Source of the DNA: Laburnicola sp. R22_1
Lineage: Eukaryota; Ascomycota; Dothideomycetes; Pleosporales; Didymosphaeriaceae
Direction of reading: 5' to 3'
DNA length: 64,000 bases
Assembly: GCA_014281115.1 (NCBI GenBank)
Contig: JACONQ010000001.1
Span: forward strand, 1 to 64,000
In this document: positions 21,855 to 34,869 of the stretch, piece after piece
Layout of the letters: every line of letters starts with the position of its first letter
How positions within the stretch are numbered: position 1 is the first letter of the stretch
Position numbers and translations under genes: made by a program
Notes under the pieces: model-generated
Seen by the model: only the letters and a program-made list of their open reading frames with translations
The model's database searches: none
Told to the model about the DNA's origin: nothing

Positions 21855-24800
21855 TAGGTCTCTTAGTCTTCAGGTTGCGTGCGTCCAACATCACCTTGTT
21901 GCCAACTTTAAAAAACAGTGCCAGCGCGCGTTTAGCGTCCGCGTACTCAGCTTGCTTAGCTTACGCCCACTACAGGTTGTCGCGTAGAAAATCGCGCATG
22001 CGAATAAGGAAGTTAACAAAGTCGTTAGCGCGTTAATAATCTATACAGGCAGGCGCAGTAATTGGGCGCTTGCTAGTGGCGGCGGCGTCTCCACTTACTA
22101 ACTCAACATCACATAATAGCGCGGGCTCAGTACTATCTCGCAGCAGGTATCCCTTAGTGGCGACAAAAGGTGCAACTCCTATCAAGTCGCTAACTAATAA
22201 GTTGGCGACAAATTCTGCCATAGGCAAGTACAGGGCCCAATCGTCTTGTTAATAATTGACGTACGCGCGTAAGTACTCTTTCAACGTGGCATTGGCGACC
22301 TCAGTTTAACCGTCAGTCTCAGGATGCCAACTAGTTAACAAGCGCGGCTTAGTACCCAGTCGCTCATAAAGCCGCTTCTAGAAATAGGATATAAACTAGC
22401 GTCCGCGGTCACTAATAACATCTTTAGAAAAACCTTCCTCGCGCCAGACGTAGGTAATAAAGGCCTCTGTAACTACCTCAGCCATAATCTCGACCATAGG
22501 GATAAACTTCTTCTTTTTGCTAAGCTAGTCTACAACAACCATAATGGCTATGTAGACCTTGCTATTGTTATAACAAGGTGGCAATCTAACAATAAAGTCC
22601 ATTAATATCGATTTCCAGTAATAGTCCAGGATTAGTAAAGAATGGAGCAAACCGTGTTTCGCATTGCGATAGGGCTTACTACAACAACACAAGACACAAG
22701 CGCAGACGTAACAAGCGATAGTATAGGTCATGCGCGGCCAGTAATACCAGCGGCTAACTCGTTTATAAGTACCCTCGCAACCAACGTTACCAGCAGTAAC
22801 GCTATCGTAGGCTTGCTTAAGGATGCGCGTGTAGAGCTCCTCATTATCAGGGACGTATAGCCAGTCCTTAATATATAGCAGCCCTTTGTTTAGACAACAA
22901 CTGGCAACCTTAATCCTAAGTCCCAGCTTAAGGAGCTTCTCTAGCAAACCTCAAGCCTTAGCTCTAACAGCGGCAATAATGTCCTAGACTATCTCGTCTG
23001 CAGCGTAGGCTGTATCAATATCTTTAAGCAATTGCGCTGTCTTGTTAGTTTCTATTATCATCGTGGCGACAGGATTGTTATCATTAGCGGCAAGTTTAGC
23101 AATGTGGTATAGCATAGCTACAAGCTACAGACCAGAGCGGCAACTCTCGTCCAATAAAGCGCAGGCGGCGGCGACCGCGTAGTGTGACCCTTCGCCTTCA
23201 AAGATCTCTGGGCGTAGGACTGTCTGGACTTAGTGTTGTCGGCGGGCGTCGTCATTTCCTTTAGGTAAGTCGCCCAGGCGGCGTGTCAAGGCGTCGGGCT
23301 TTATACCTTATTTTCTAGGACAGTAACGAATACAAAAGTTAAACTCAGCCAGAAACTCCGCCCATCGCGCTTATTATTAGTTAAGCCGTTTGCTAGTCAT
23401 AAAATACTATAAAGCCAAGTGATCAGTAACAACGTCAATTGGATCCCAGGTCCCTAATAATTCAGATCTCCATTCCTCAAAAGCTCGTACTATGGCTAGT
23501 AGTTCCTTGTTATAGATCTCGTAATTGCATTCCGCGGGATTTATTTTGTGTAACAAGTAAGCAATAGGTTGTAATATGTCTTAATTATCCTTCTATGACA
23601 GGACCACAGCTATAATAAAGTTAGAGGCGTCTATTTCCAACTAGGTTTCCTTGTCTAGGTCAAAGTGTACTAAGACAGGTGCAGTTATAAAGGCCTGCTT
23701 AAGTGCGTTAAAAGCGGTTGCGGCAGGAGAGTCTAGTTTAACAGGCCAGTCTTTCAGTGCGTTACCTTTTGTAAGGTTAGTTCATAGTTAGGCGATCTGA
23801 CTAAAACCTTTGATGAATTGTTGGTAGAAATTTGCGAAACTAAGGAAAGCCTGTACGTCTTTAAGCGACTGTGGCAGCTGCTAGTCGTGAACTGCCTGAA
23901 CCTTGTTGGGGTCCATTTTAATACCCTCAGTGGTCAGGATAATCCCCAGATACTTGACCTTCTTGACTTTGAATTAACACTTATTAATGTTTAGGTACAG
24001 ACTAGCTTGTCTAAGTTTGTTAACCACAGCTTGTACGTGTTTAATGTAATCCTCCTTAGTTTTACTATACACAAGTACATTATCTAAATAAGCTGTATAG
24101 AAATCATCCAAGTGCTATTGTAGCGTTTCGTTAATATACGTTTGGAAAGTACTAGAAGCTCTAGTAAGTCTAAACGGCATAATAGTGTACTTGTAAAGTC
24201 TGTATTGCATAAGGAATGCTATTTTTTCTTTATCACCTTTCTTGACGCGTATGTTATTAAAACCCGCGATGACGTCTATAATAGACATGAACTTTGTCTT
24301 GTTTATGCGCGCCAGCGTGTCTTTTAATAATAGTGGCGCGTTGCGATTGCGCTTTGTGATGGCGTTAATTGCGCGATAATCAACGCAAACGCGTAATCCA
24401 CCCCCCGGTTTTTTAACGAGGACAGGAGACGCATACCGAGACGTGCTTGTCCGCAAGAACCCTTTCGCGGTCATTTCATCAATATACTCCTTAACCGCCA
24501 TAGTCTCTAGTCGTGTAAGACCGTATATATGGGGTCGCAGAGCTTTGTCGTCGACAAGGTCAATGGCGTGGTCGACTCCAGGGCGATGGGGAGGTAACTT
24601 GTTGGCCTCCTTCGGGTCGAAATATTGAGACTTGTCGTGTAACCACACGGGTAACAACTGCCTTATCTCATCCGCCGTTCGGGGTTTGTCAGACAACTTT
24701 TTCATAAACTTGTCATAGTCCGTCTGACTGCACGCGGCGAGTCCCATAGCAGCGCAGAACGTCTGCGCATCGCAATCGCCCGTCGTTGGGTCGGGCGGTC

Positions 24801-25676
24801 GACCCAGCCGGTCCCAGTCATGAGGCTCCAGCCAAGTAACGGAGTCCAGGTTGTGGATCGCCATCAGATAAGCTGCCCAGCCAGTGATTAGACTAATATC
24901 CTCGCGAGTTGTAGGTCGTAATGAACTAGTAGGTGGCTTATTATAGTATACAGTTTCAGGCAGTGCGTCTTCAAGACAATAAACCAGGCAATAATACGTA
25001 TCAAACGTCATAGATTGGTCGCGTAACCCTAGTCGCGGGTCGTGAGCGAACATCCAATCCATGCCAAGGATGACGTCGAAAGCGCCAATATTAGTAACAA
25101 AACACATCGCGGTGCTAGTGTGAGTACCATATCATATTGTGAGGTCCACAGCTTAACCAATCTTGTCTACAACTTTGCCGTCCGCAAGACACAGGGTAAT
25201 CGGGTTATCAACATTGTATAGTCTCAGTTAGTGTTGTTTAACGTAGGCGGGACTAACAAAGCACGCGCTGGCTCCCATGTTAGTAAGTTGTTGTGCCTTA
25301 GCCTATTTGCGAGGTGCTGCGAGTTTAACAAGACATGTAAACTACAATTATTTAACTTTGTTTAACTAAGGTTCTATGTTAATAGCAACAGCGGAAATCT
25401 GTTGCATACGCCATAGGTGAATGCCGAGCTCATCGTTCAACTCAAGCTCATCTATTTTTTGTCATATTGCTGCGAGATTCTTCCGTATACGCTGCTGCTG
25501 TCGCTCCCTTACGCGATTTCGCTCAGGAGCTATTGAAAATGTGACTCATCTTCATCCTCATAATCCCAGCCGTGACGCACACCTTCTTTATCATCACTAG
25601 CATCACCGTTGGGCTCAGGTGACCCATCGCGCGGGCCGTTATGTCCATGCATTCCGTACAGTTGGTCGGGATTCGT

Positions 25677-27812
25677 CTAAATAGCATAAACGTGCTGCGC
25701 GTCTTCATGATCAATAGGGCCTAAGAGGATGACGTGGAGGTGCTTGATATCTTTTACTAGGGTTATGGCGTCATTGCGACAGTTAGCGGTCGCGTCTGTC
25801 GCTCGATGTCCTGCAGCGCCACACTTGAAGCAGGCATTGGCCTTGGCTAGTAGATCCAGTTCGCGTGACGTACGCCCGTAGTTATTGCGCCCAGTGGACT
25901 TGTTTGTACGCGGGGCGGATGAAGTGGTGCGCGTAGTGGCATTGGATCTAGTTGTCGTCGTGCGAGCTTTCGAGCGGTCAGGTGCCGCAGTCGAGGAGTT
26001 TCCTAAACAGCCCATTGTAGATTCGCGATTGAGACGTTCCATGAACAGCGCGCGTTCCATATAGGAGGCAAAGGACTTACCAGGGACGGATGACGCGTTG
26101 GTGGCGTGGACGACACAAGTATGCATAAGTCGACGGGCGTGATTCATTAGCAGGTAGTCAGGCATGTTAAGATAGTTGACGACAGCCATGAAGCGCGCGT
26201 GCCAGTCCATGAGGGTTTCCCTAGGGCCCTGCGCCAGGGTGTCGCCCATAATCTTCTCCTGCGCGTCCAACAGCTTGTTCTCAGACAGGTAGATTTTATC
26301 GAGATGATCAAGCATGTCAGCGACAGTCGTGGCGGTTTTGAAGTGCGGGTACACAAGAGTCCAAGCACGTCCTTTAAGTCGGCTTCGCAAATACATAATG
26401 CGTAACTGCTCATTTAGTAGAGTTTGCAGCTTGTCTATCAATGCGATGCGCCAGCGTTCATAGTCGTCCTTGTCCTTGTCTTCGCCGGTGAAGGGATCCA
26501 CCTCGGGCATTCGAATGCGTGAGTATTAGGGATCCGCGGTAAGTCCAGGTGACGGAATTACTTCACGGGATGGCAGCGGACGAGTCTATTATTGCGCGTG
26601 ACTTGTGTGGATTACAGCGCGCGGGTTGTATTCTGCATCCAGAGCAAGAGAAGGACGTATGTAGTTAAGTGACGGATCATTTGCCGGAGTATAGCGAACT
26701 TCGACGTTAGGGAGTTGCTCAACAGAGGGGATGGGCTAATTAGGATCCCCAAACTGTCGAGCGTCACAAGGTTGACCCCGCGGGATAATGCGTACAGGCG
26801 GCTTTCCCCCAAGCTTAGTAATGCGGATGCGAGCCGTGTTTAATTCCTGTTAAATTGCGTGCTCCGCTTCGGTCATTTGTAAGACGCGGTTCTCCAAGTC
26901 TTAATAGTTAACGCGCGGGACGTAGTCGTCTAGCAGTCGACCTTGGAGCTCCCTGAGTTGTTGTTGTAGAGCCACATAATGGGCGGCAGGGATCTTGGAC
27001 CTGCCAAGAGAAATAAAGTCCTTCTTTAATAACTCATAATGTCCCCGCAGCTGGATGTTATCTTGTTCCGCTATCTTAAGGGAGTCCTTATGTGACAATA
27101 TACGACCCTCTAACGTCTTGACTTGTTCTGACTTTGTTATAAACTGTTGTTCCAACACTTTACACCTGGCCTTAAGTTGTTCAAACTCTTAAAGCTTGGT
27201 CTGATCATCTTCTAATTCGTTGGTGATCCGTTATATAGTCGTTGATAGTGACGTGACAATGTTCTACCAGAACTCGAGTTTCTAGTTAACAGCGTTAACA
27301 AACTATACATGCCCTTAAACCTTAACTTTGTCTAGCTTTGAACTATCCTCCACACTAGTGACGCCGACGCGGAGTTCGTGATCTAGAATATCGCTGTTAG
27401 TGTTGGTGATATTAGTAAAGTACATGTACTTAGGGAGATCGGCGGGTAGCAAGCTAGCACGGTCTCGTCGGTTACGTATTGTAGTCGAAAGATCAGGTGT
27501 GTCAACAAAAGGATTGCGTTTGTTGAAAGGTCTGCCTTTATTAGAAGGTCTGCCTTCATCGTTGTTGTCTGCGAAAGCTTCGTCGTAATCTTTGGGTCAA
27601 ATAAGTCCCTTTTCAAATGTGACTTTGCGCTCGTTACGTCGTCGCTCCATCTCCAACAAGTTGTTATCTAACTCATCCTGGTCCATGGGCAGAGCACCCT
27701 GAGTAGTGCTCTGCTGAGTCGGGACCTCTGGCTAAGACGCGGTAGCGAAGTCGCGGGGCTTCTTGCGGAAACCGGTGTTGTCGTTGTTGTTTTCTTAGCT
27801 TAGTCTCGCCAT
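25677..27812 (-). pseudogene. gag: gag polyprotein of the chromovirus
   Basis: The best start is the minus-strand ATG at 27812 (MARLS), followed by an Asn/Pro/Gln-rich head and MDQDELDNNLLEMERRR. A coiled-coil region follows (EQQFITKSEQVKTLEGRI, 27150-26900), then the capsid-like domain from 26510 (DPFTGEDKDKDDYERWRIAL, LYPHFKTA-type helices, GPRETLMDWHARF). A zinc knuckle begins CFKCGAAGHRATD with the last Cys displaced (CX2CX4HX8C). Several stops at Gln/Trp codons interrupt it. The protease lies in a different frame about 300 bp further on, so the original element used a frameshift or separate gag and pol frames. Confidence 0.85.
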
Positions 27813-28900
27813 CTTGTCTACTATGTACAATGGGTTCGTCTCTCAGTAAGTGTACAATTTGAATTAATGGTGGCGGTCGCAAAGTCGAGGGCATAGTGGG
27901 TTGTTACAGTAAGTTACAGCAGGTGATTTTGTGCAAGGCGTCGCAACTATGGCCTATGCGTAACTGTAAACAACAGAACAAGCCTGATATGTGAAACCTC
28001 GAGACTTTGTATAGTGACGCTGGACTCCCTAGGCTTCTACTAAAGCAGGTAAGACTTATTAGAATTACTACAAGGTCTTGAGGCTTTTAACTACGCAAAA
28101 CAAACGCGCCCGCGAAGGGTTTGCTATTATACCGCACCAGAGCAATTTACTGGGGGCGCAGGTCTCACTAACTCGACTTACAATTGTGCCTCAGGCCGTA
28201 AGTTATCCAGGTCGTCACCGTCATCGCAGAGGTCTTGTGTGTCTGTCTGCTGTCATCGCAGAGGTCCTGTGTGTCGTAAGTGATAGAGGAGACGTCGTAG
28301 TTAGAGATGTTACTGTTGTCAGATCTGGGTGATAACGTCGACGTCGTCTTATCTCTTATTAGTAAGGTGAATGGGATCACAGTGATTTATAGTGACTTAT
28401 AATAAGTTTAATAAATAGTTGTAACTATGGGTGGCTTGTCTAAGTAAGCCAGGCTCACGGTTGTCGCAGTGACCGGATTCGCTTGTTAGTAAGCTGTTCT
28501 CGCAACTGCCGCAAGAGTCGCTGCATATAAGGCTTAGTAAGCCTGTAGATTGTTGTAGGGAGCCACGTTACTCATAAGTGAGTTACTCTCCCAGGGACTT
28601 AGGGTAGTGCTAGGGGGCCAACGTCTCGCGAGACGTGACCTACGTGCCGCTAAATAAGGCAGCAGCCATCCTTCATCTCCTGCCGCACCCGTCATCAATA
28701 GGTGACCTGTAGGTAAGCGTCGTCGTCGCCGTCGGTTACGTTGGTAACGCTCCGGAGGAGGCATCTGTGCTCCTAATACTTGAGGTACTCGAGGACGCGG
28801 GGGGCCCGCCCACCGCGTTAGTCGACAGGCGTCGTCGTCGATGACGCCCTGGAGACAGGCCGTGGATAGTCAAGCCGCAGCTTGACGATCGCTACTATAG
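27813..28900 (-). other. Retrotransposon 5' leader between LTR and gag
   Basis: About 1.1 kb between the 5' LTR and the gag start, with several short frames but no convincing gene. A short direct repeat (GTCATCGCAGAGGTCYTGTG) occurs at about 28218 and 28251. Immediately inside the LTR the minus strand reads CTATAGTAGCGATCG and then an imperfect palindrome CAAGCTGCGGCTTG. I see no standard TGG-starting tRNA primer site, so the priming mode is unclear. Confidence 0.55.
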
Positions 28901-29108
28901 TGTGAGGGCACCATGGGGGTCATCACGTCGTACATGAGATGATAGTAGTAATCAGAATCCAAACATAAGATAGTAGCGATACTCACGTAAGGTGGGTACG
29001 TAGGCAGGCTATATACGTAGCCTCGCTTAGGACCTCGCTTAGTAATCGCGCTAGTCCCAAAAAGGTAATATGACGTAAGCGAGGGGCCCGCACCTCAGAT
29101 CGGTGACA
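28901..29108 (-). repeat. 5' LTR of the chromovirus
   Basis: 208 bp, less mutated than the 3' LTR (it keeps CGGTGACA at the outer end). It is followed by the target duplication GCCTC at 29109-29113 and then by helicase copy D sequence. Confidence 0.95.
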
Positions 29109-29113
29109 GCCTC

Positions 29114-32100
29114 GCTCCGCAATCTATCTCGCTCTACCCTGCTACTCTCTTGTGCGTAATCTAATATCGTTCGCGGCTAATCTATATAAATAATATACTA
29201 GATGTTAGGTATATCCACCTCTATTCCTAATACGCTTATTACTATAATTACCCGCTATTTGCCGGCTATAAAATCTATTAATATGCTTACTTTGCCTACT
29301 ACGTTATAATAATACGCGTTATATACTAACTACTTTGCCAACTTTTTAACCTTTAGCACGGAATTGCCGTATATTACTACCTTGCCGGTTTAGTACTATC
29401 TTAACTTTTACCGCGCCATCTTTACTATAACGGCCTCTATATTCTCTTTTATTAACGCCTTATCTACCTTAACTACCTAATATGCCACGTTTGTCCGTGT
29501 TATCCTTACTCGAAATATCTTAACCTAATTCCGCTCGAAATGTATTTGTTAAAATAACTCGCCCTTTTTACTTAGCGGTAACATCGCTATTAATAACACT
29601 ATCTGCGTTTTAGCGGCTACTAACTTGCCTAACTATTATATTTGCTTGCGGAATATATACCGCCAGTTTAACACAATATAACACTTATTAATTACGATTT
29701 AGTCTAACTACCGCGTTACCTATAACTAGTTTAAAAATGTCGCAAACTTCTCTCCTACTACTAACTCGAGCATTACTAATACTATTGCGGCTATATTAAG
29801 TAGACGGCGTCCCTTCTACGCTGCACACAATATCCCTAATAACTTATACTACTATATTATATTTCCCTGCAATGTAATTAATAAAATTACGATAATAGTA
29901 GTTCCGTCCTACTCTGCCCACACTAGTAATATAAATAATAAACTCTTCCTACTGCCTATTAGCATTATAGCCATAATAGGACTATTGCCTATAATAATAA
30001 CATTAATAGCTTCTTTCTACACGCTATAAAACTCCGCTATCCTACTTATTATCTGTTTTAACTACACTATTATGTCTATTTTTCTTAATCGCTGCTATTA
30101 ATTAATTCTTGCCTTGTCTACTTTACTCTTAAATGGCGCTTTCTTTTACTTCTTATTTATTATCTTCTCTATATTGGCTTAGAACCCTAAAAATCGATGC
30201 TAATCCGTGCTTAACGTTTAGAACTGCTATTGCTTATCTACTATCGCTCTGGCTTACTCTATAATCTCTCGCGCGTATATTAATCCTATAATGTGCGTGG
30301 TATGTCCTGCCTACTTATTAGTAATTAACGCGCCTATATTCTCCTTATTCTACTTCTTATTCTCGTCTCCCTCTTCTATCTAAAATGCTATAGATTTACG
30401 TAAAAATCGCCAGCTTATACTAATGGCAATCTCGCGGTACGTAGTAATTATTAACTTTTATCCTATCCTAATTCGGCTCTCGCGCTTTAACGCCTCTCGC
30501 AACCTCTCTATTATCTACTTGCGTCTATTAGGGTCCGCTGGCCATATGTGTAACAATATACTCTTCTTTTTCTATACTAATACCTCTAACCGCTACTAAA
30601 ATGGCGACACTAACTATATATATAACACTACTAACTCGCCTACCTTATATAGTAAATATTAATAAATAATCTTAATATTACTACTAATATTATATCCCTT
30701 ATAGTAACGCGTTATAAACACCACCATGTCGTCCTTAATAAATATATTACGGTGCCTCCCTTTTATAGTATTGCTATGCTAGACGCTTAATATTTCTAGT
30801 TCTCTTACTAGCTATTTGCCTATAATATATCTTAACACTGCTAACTTCTCTTAGAACTTAATAATGCGCCCTATATACTATTTAACAGCCTCTTAGTCTA
30901 CTTCTAAATGTGTTCCTAGCTTTATAAACCTGTCCTAAATGCTAGTATCTCTTTCTACCTACTTAAATAACTACCTCTCTCTATTTACAGACATGCGGAT
31001 GCGATGGTCCTTTAAAAAATTCTATTTAGACTGCTTGTTAGTTGGGTTGTCTCGTATGCTCTCCTATAGGACGCCAGGTATAGGATTGGCGGCCTTACTA
31101 GTGCCGAATATTAACTCCTCTACTAATAACTACTAGCTTTTAGTTACTAACCTATATACTATACTATAGAACTAGGCTATATTAAACTATAACCTCTTAT
31201 ACAACAACTCGTCCCTGTCTATTTACTTAATATAGCTATGCGACGTAGTGTTATTATGGATCTTTAACCTATATATTCGTAAATCTAATATTTACTATAT
31301 AGATCCGTGGCTGCCTCGCACTATAAACTTGTCTATTATCTTCTATAAAAACTACAGACACCCCTTAGGCCGGCGCGAGCGTAGGCGGCTACTATCGCTC
31401 TTATACACGCTGTTATTGTCGAACTTATCCTTATTCTTATCTAATAGCTTAGATAACTCTAACGTCTATTGCACGACTATAAAACAGGCCACTTTAATAA
31501 CAGCTAATAATATTAGCGAATACTGCTTAGGGCCCTTTTACTTATTCTTCTTAACGTCCAATACTACTAATATATATACTAATAGGCTATTATACTTCTT
31601 ACGTATAATAGACTAGTTTAATAACGTAATATAAAACTCTAAACACGCTTTCTAAAGTCTTAACAACTTCTTAGGCTTGCTAGACTTAGTACCTTCTATC
31701 TAACTCTACTTCTCCCTATCTTCTCTCTCCTCTATCGCCTTATCTGCGTTCTCTATCTCCTCCTTTATTATCTTCTTATCTATATCTTCTGTCTCTTCCT
31801 CTGCATCTTCTTTATCTATCTTCCCCCCCTCTATCCCCCTTTCTGCCTATTAGACTAACGCCTTCTATGCCTCCTACTATTAGCGCGTAAACTAGTACTT
31901 TAGGCTTTTCTATATATGCTCCTTTTGCGTGCGTGTAAAAAATATTAATATCTACTACTATAGCTACGCATACTTAACAATAGTATCCTTATCTATATAT
32001 AGCTACAATGGCTAGAACCGCGTCTAGTGCTTATCTATTTAAATGGCCTCTAACCGCACAAACACGCCAATTTAGTTAATTATAGACGCCTGGCTAAACT

Positions 32101-32914
32101 GCGCCAACCTATCTATGGCCGCCTAAATCGCTGCTTCTACTAGCTCTGCTGCCTTATCTTTCCTAGGGTTAGTATTAGTAATAGGCTCTTTAACACACGC
32201 TAATAAATTAGGCCTCTCTATGCCTACTAAATATAGTAGCTACTACGTCCACTCTAGCTATAGGTTTACTTTATCTCTCTTACTATCCTAGATAGTATTC
32301 TATACCCGCTTCTTAATGTTCTCCTACGCCCTAGTTATTTCTTCTCTTACTCGCACCTATGCGGTGTCGCTATTAATAGGAATAGGTTCTAGGCCGCCTA
32401 CTAGATCTTTATTAGGTGCGTGCACTTAAAAATACTATAAACTATAGCGGCGACTAAATAATCGCTAGCAATACACACGCGTGTATCCCGACTCTATTTA
32501 TGCTTATAATCCCTTTTTCTTAATCTAACTTAGTCGCCCGCGCTTCTTTTCTACTAACTATTCTTAGTGGTCTTTATGCTAATATTTCTTTATACTCTTA
32601 ATACTCTGTAATATTCGCTAATACTATCTTAGATTTAACTAGTATAATAACTCATCTATATATATAGGCAACTAGGAATACGGCGCTATAATCTAGCTTA
32701 GCGATACAAACTTACTAGGGTACTATATAATGCCTGCCTAGCTGCGAACTTCTAATTTTATCTTGCTAGCGTCTTTATATTTAATCTTATACTGCTTTTA
32801 TAAATGGCCCTTAATCTAATCTAGCCATACTACGTACTAGTACTTCTTATATATAGCTATCTAGTACTCTGCTAAATGGTTAAAATATTAACACGCTATG
32901 CTTGCTCTAGCCAT
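29114..32914 (-). pseudogene. Telomere-linked helicase copy D, main part (RIP-dead)
   Basis: It is homologous to copy A throughout. The minus-strand ATG at 32914 opens MARASIAC, then the OrsD/DUF3505-like domain, the acidic linker (no GAA expansion), and the RecQ core with a decayed Walker A and DExH. Motif VI (LDYA..ESSRAGR) lies directly at the retrotransposon boundary. Together with 18587-18886 it is a nearly complete gene lacking only the last ~550 bp. Stops at Gln/Trp codons are abundant. Upstream, 32915-33309 matches the copy A promoter region, and the seam CCCTGGGTTAG is at 33310-33320. Confidence 0.87.
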
Positions 32915-33320
32915 GCTAACACGCTAGATTAATCTGCCCTAAACGTACTGTTCAACTTACTAAACATATCTCTCTCTTTGCCTTAATTATAGTGGCTAGG
33001 CTCTATATTCCGCTCGGTCCTAACTTCGGTAGTACACTACCGATTCTCTTATTAACATAACTCTAATCTATAACACCTTTTCTGCCTACGCTCTACTATA
33101 TAAGTTAGGTTTCTGTAAATTCTATAGATAGTACAGCTTATTAGTGCAAAAAACATGTCTAAGTTTAGAGTAAATCTGCTAATAGAAACTAAATCTACCC
33201 TATCTGTAAAATAATAATCTACCGTACCCCCTAATTTTAGAAATACACGCCGTACGCGTAGTTTGTGTTACTAACAAAGTAATCCACCCTTATAATAGTA
33301 GATTTAGCGCCCTGGGTTAG

Positions 33321-34869
33321 TGTTAGTTAGCTATTTCTTTAAGTTAAATAAGACTAGTCTATTACTATAGTTACTATTAAGGTCTCTTTACTACTTAACC
33401 ATCTAGAGTAAAAAAGAAATTACTAATATGCTAATTATTATAATTATTTAAGATATAATTAGAGTTAGTCTCTTTTTACTAATTCTTAAGATAGTTTAGA
33501 AGTTTAGTTAGGGTCTAATAACTTTACTTTATATTTTTAATATACTAATAGGCCTCTTACTTTCTTTTTTAGCTTAATTCTAGAGTGTTTACTATAGTCT
33601 ACTTTATTAGTTTTTATATTACTTTACGCTTACGTTTATACTTAGAGATTTTTTAAACTACTCTATTCTAGAAGTTATATTATATATTTCTAAAATAGTA
33701 ATATATAAATCTTATTTAGGCTAGATTAGTGTTAAGAATTAGTGTATATTAAATATAAGTTTTGTAGTCTCTTATCTAGGCGTTTAGTTTCTTTTAGCCT
33801 CTTTCTTTAAATTAGAAAAGCTTTAGCGGTTTTAGTAGTTATAGGTCTAAGCTAGCTATTATTATTTAGAGTAGCATAATAGGCGCGATACTAGTTCTTA
33901 AAGACTTTTTTCTAATTTTTTTACTTAGTTATTTACTCTTTTATCTATTCTTTTTATATAAAGAGGAGTTCTTTCTAGAGCTACTAGACTTTTCTAATAA
34001 GTTATTACTATTATTAGAGTTATTTATATTCTCTTTAATAGTTTTAGATATTAGTTACTTATTTTTATTCTTATTTTTATTCTTATTTTTTTATTATGGC
34101 TTTAGTATTACTTATAAGAGTTAAGATTCTTTATTTATTATTATTAGGTTTTATTTTAACTTATAAAATCTTAAGTTAGTTTTATAAGGCTTTAATAGCC
34201 TTACACTTCTTTATAATTTTAATTTCTTACTTAAGTTTTTTTAATATTATATTTAAGCTTTTTTAGTATTTAAGACTATTTATCCTTTATTTATACTAGT
34301 TTAGTCTAGTCTAGAGTTTTTAATACTAGTGTAAGGTTACCTCTTACTAGTTACTATTACTTTACTTAGACTAGCTATAAAGACTAAGTGTTAGCTTTAA
34401 TAAATATTACTTATATTAGAATATTAAAATATAAAGTAGTAAGAAATTATATTATAAAATTATAAATATAATACTTAATTTATTAATTTACTACTAAGAT
34501 AATTTTTAAAAAAAAGGAAAGTAGGTCTAAAGGCTATAAGGTCTAAGAAAAAAACTCTAATTTAGTTAAGACTAATCTAGGCTAGTCTAAAGTAACTAGA
34601 GGATTACACTACTATAGGGAATGTGTTATAATATTATTATTATCTAACTATATATTTATATAGTTACTAATAGTATACTTAGTATATTATCTTTTTTTAA
34701 ATCTTATATAGTAGTAATATCTACTTACTAACTTAATAAAAGAGTTAATCTACTATCTTTATAAATAAAAATAAGTTTTATATATTTTATATAATTACTT
34801 TCTATATTTTATATAGTAGTAATATTTACTTACTAACTTTATAAAGATTTAATCTACTATTTTTTTATA
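33321..34869. other. RIP-type AT-rich stretch with tandem ~106-bp repeat at its right end
   Basis: No gene can be read. The left part (33321-34620) is a strongly transitioned relic with many in-frame stops in all frames. From 34695 to 34867 the phrase ATATAGTAGTAATATYTACT, followed by TACTAACTT..AATCTACTAT, is repeated at about 106-bp spacing. It recurs at 37020-37070 beyond the inserted transposon, so the transposon split this small tandem array. Confidence 0.5.

Larger units (their letters stand above)
19241..25400 (-). pseudogene. pol: pol polyprotein (PR-RT-RNaseH-IN-chromodomain), RIPped and split by pogo
   Basis: Protease: TNMGASACFVSPAYV (active-site Asp now Asn, about 25280) and AFDVILGMDWMF. 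Reverse transcriptase: KGFLRTSTSRYASPVLVKKP, GLRVCVDYRAINAITK, then the YLDN remnant of YLDD near 24080. RNase H: LEIDASNFIIAVVLS near 23630. Integrase: zinc-binding region with CACVLC and eroded histidines (22780-22900), MDFIVRLP, ISDRGR (Asp at 22408-22410) and TEVANATLKEYLR (Glu at 22300-22302), a D-35-E spacing. After the pogo insertion, LNYKNRGPFRVV leads into a chromodomain (EYEVKTVF, EYKVLWDGFEEPTWEPYYNL) and a Gly/Asp-rich tail ending at 19241. Stops at Trp/Gln/Arg codons inactivate it. Chromodomains of this class steer integration to heterochromatin. Confidence 0.93.
18892..29108 (-). mobile_element. Ty3/gypsy chromovirus LTR retrotransposon, complete but RIPped
   Basis: Two 208-bp LTRs (18892-19099 and 28901-29108) start TGTGAGGGCAC on the plus strand and end in AACA/GACA. 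The element is flanked by a perfect 5-bp duplication GCCTC (18887-18891 and 29109-29113). Coding is on the minus strand in the order gag, protease, reverse transcriptase, RNase H, integrase, chromodomain. A polypurine tract (run of ten G, 19103-19112 read on the minus strand) abuts the 3' LTR. LTR differences are transitions (for example CGGTGACA versus CAATAACA), consistent with RIP. The element inserted into TLH copy D and was itself hit by a pogo element. Confidence 0.95.

Noticed and set aside
28534..28764. Arg-rich 76-codon frame in the retrotransposon leader as a gene
   Set aside because: It lies in the 5' leader outside gag and has no conservation or motif that can be judged.
33321..34620. 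Second LTR retroelement beside TLH copy D
   Set aside because: It starts TGTTAG and contains retroelement-like composition on the minus strand, but I could find no LTR pair, target duplication or protein motif.
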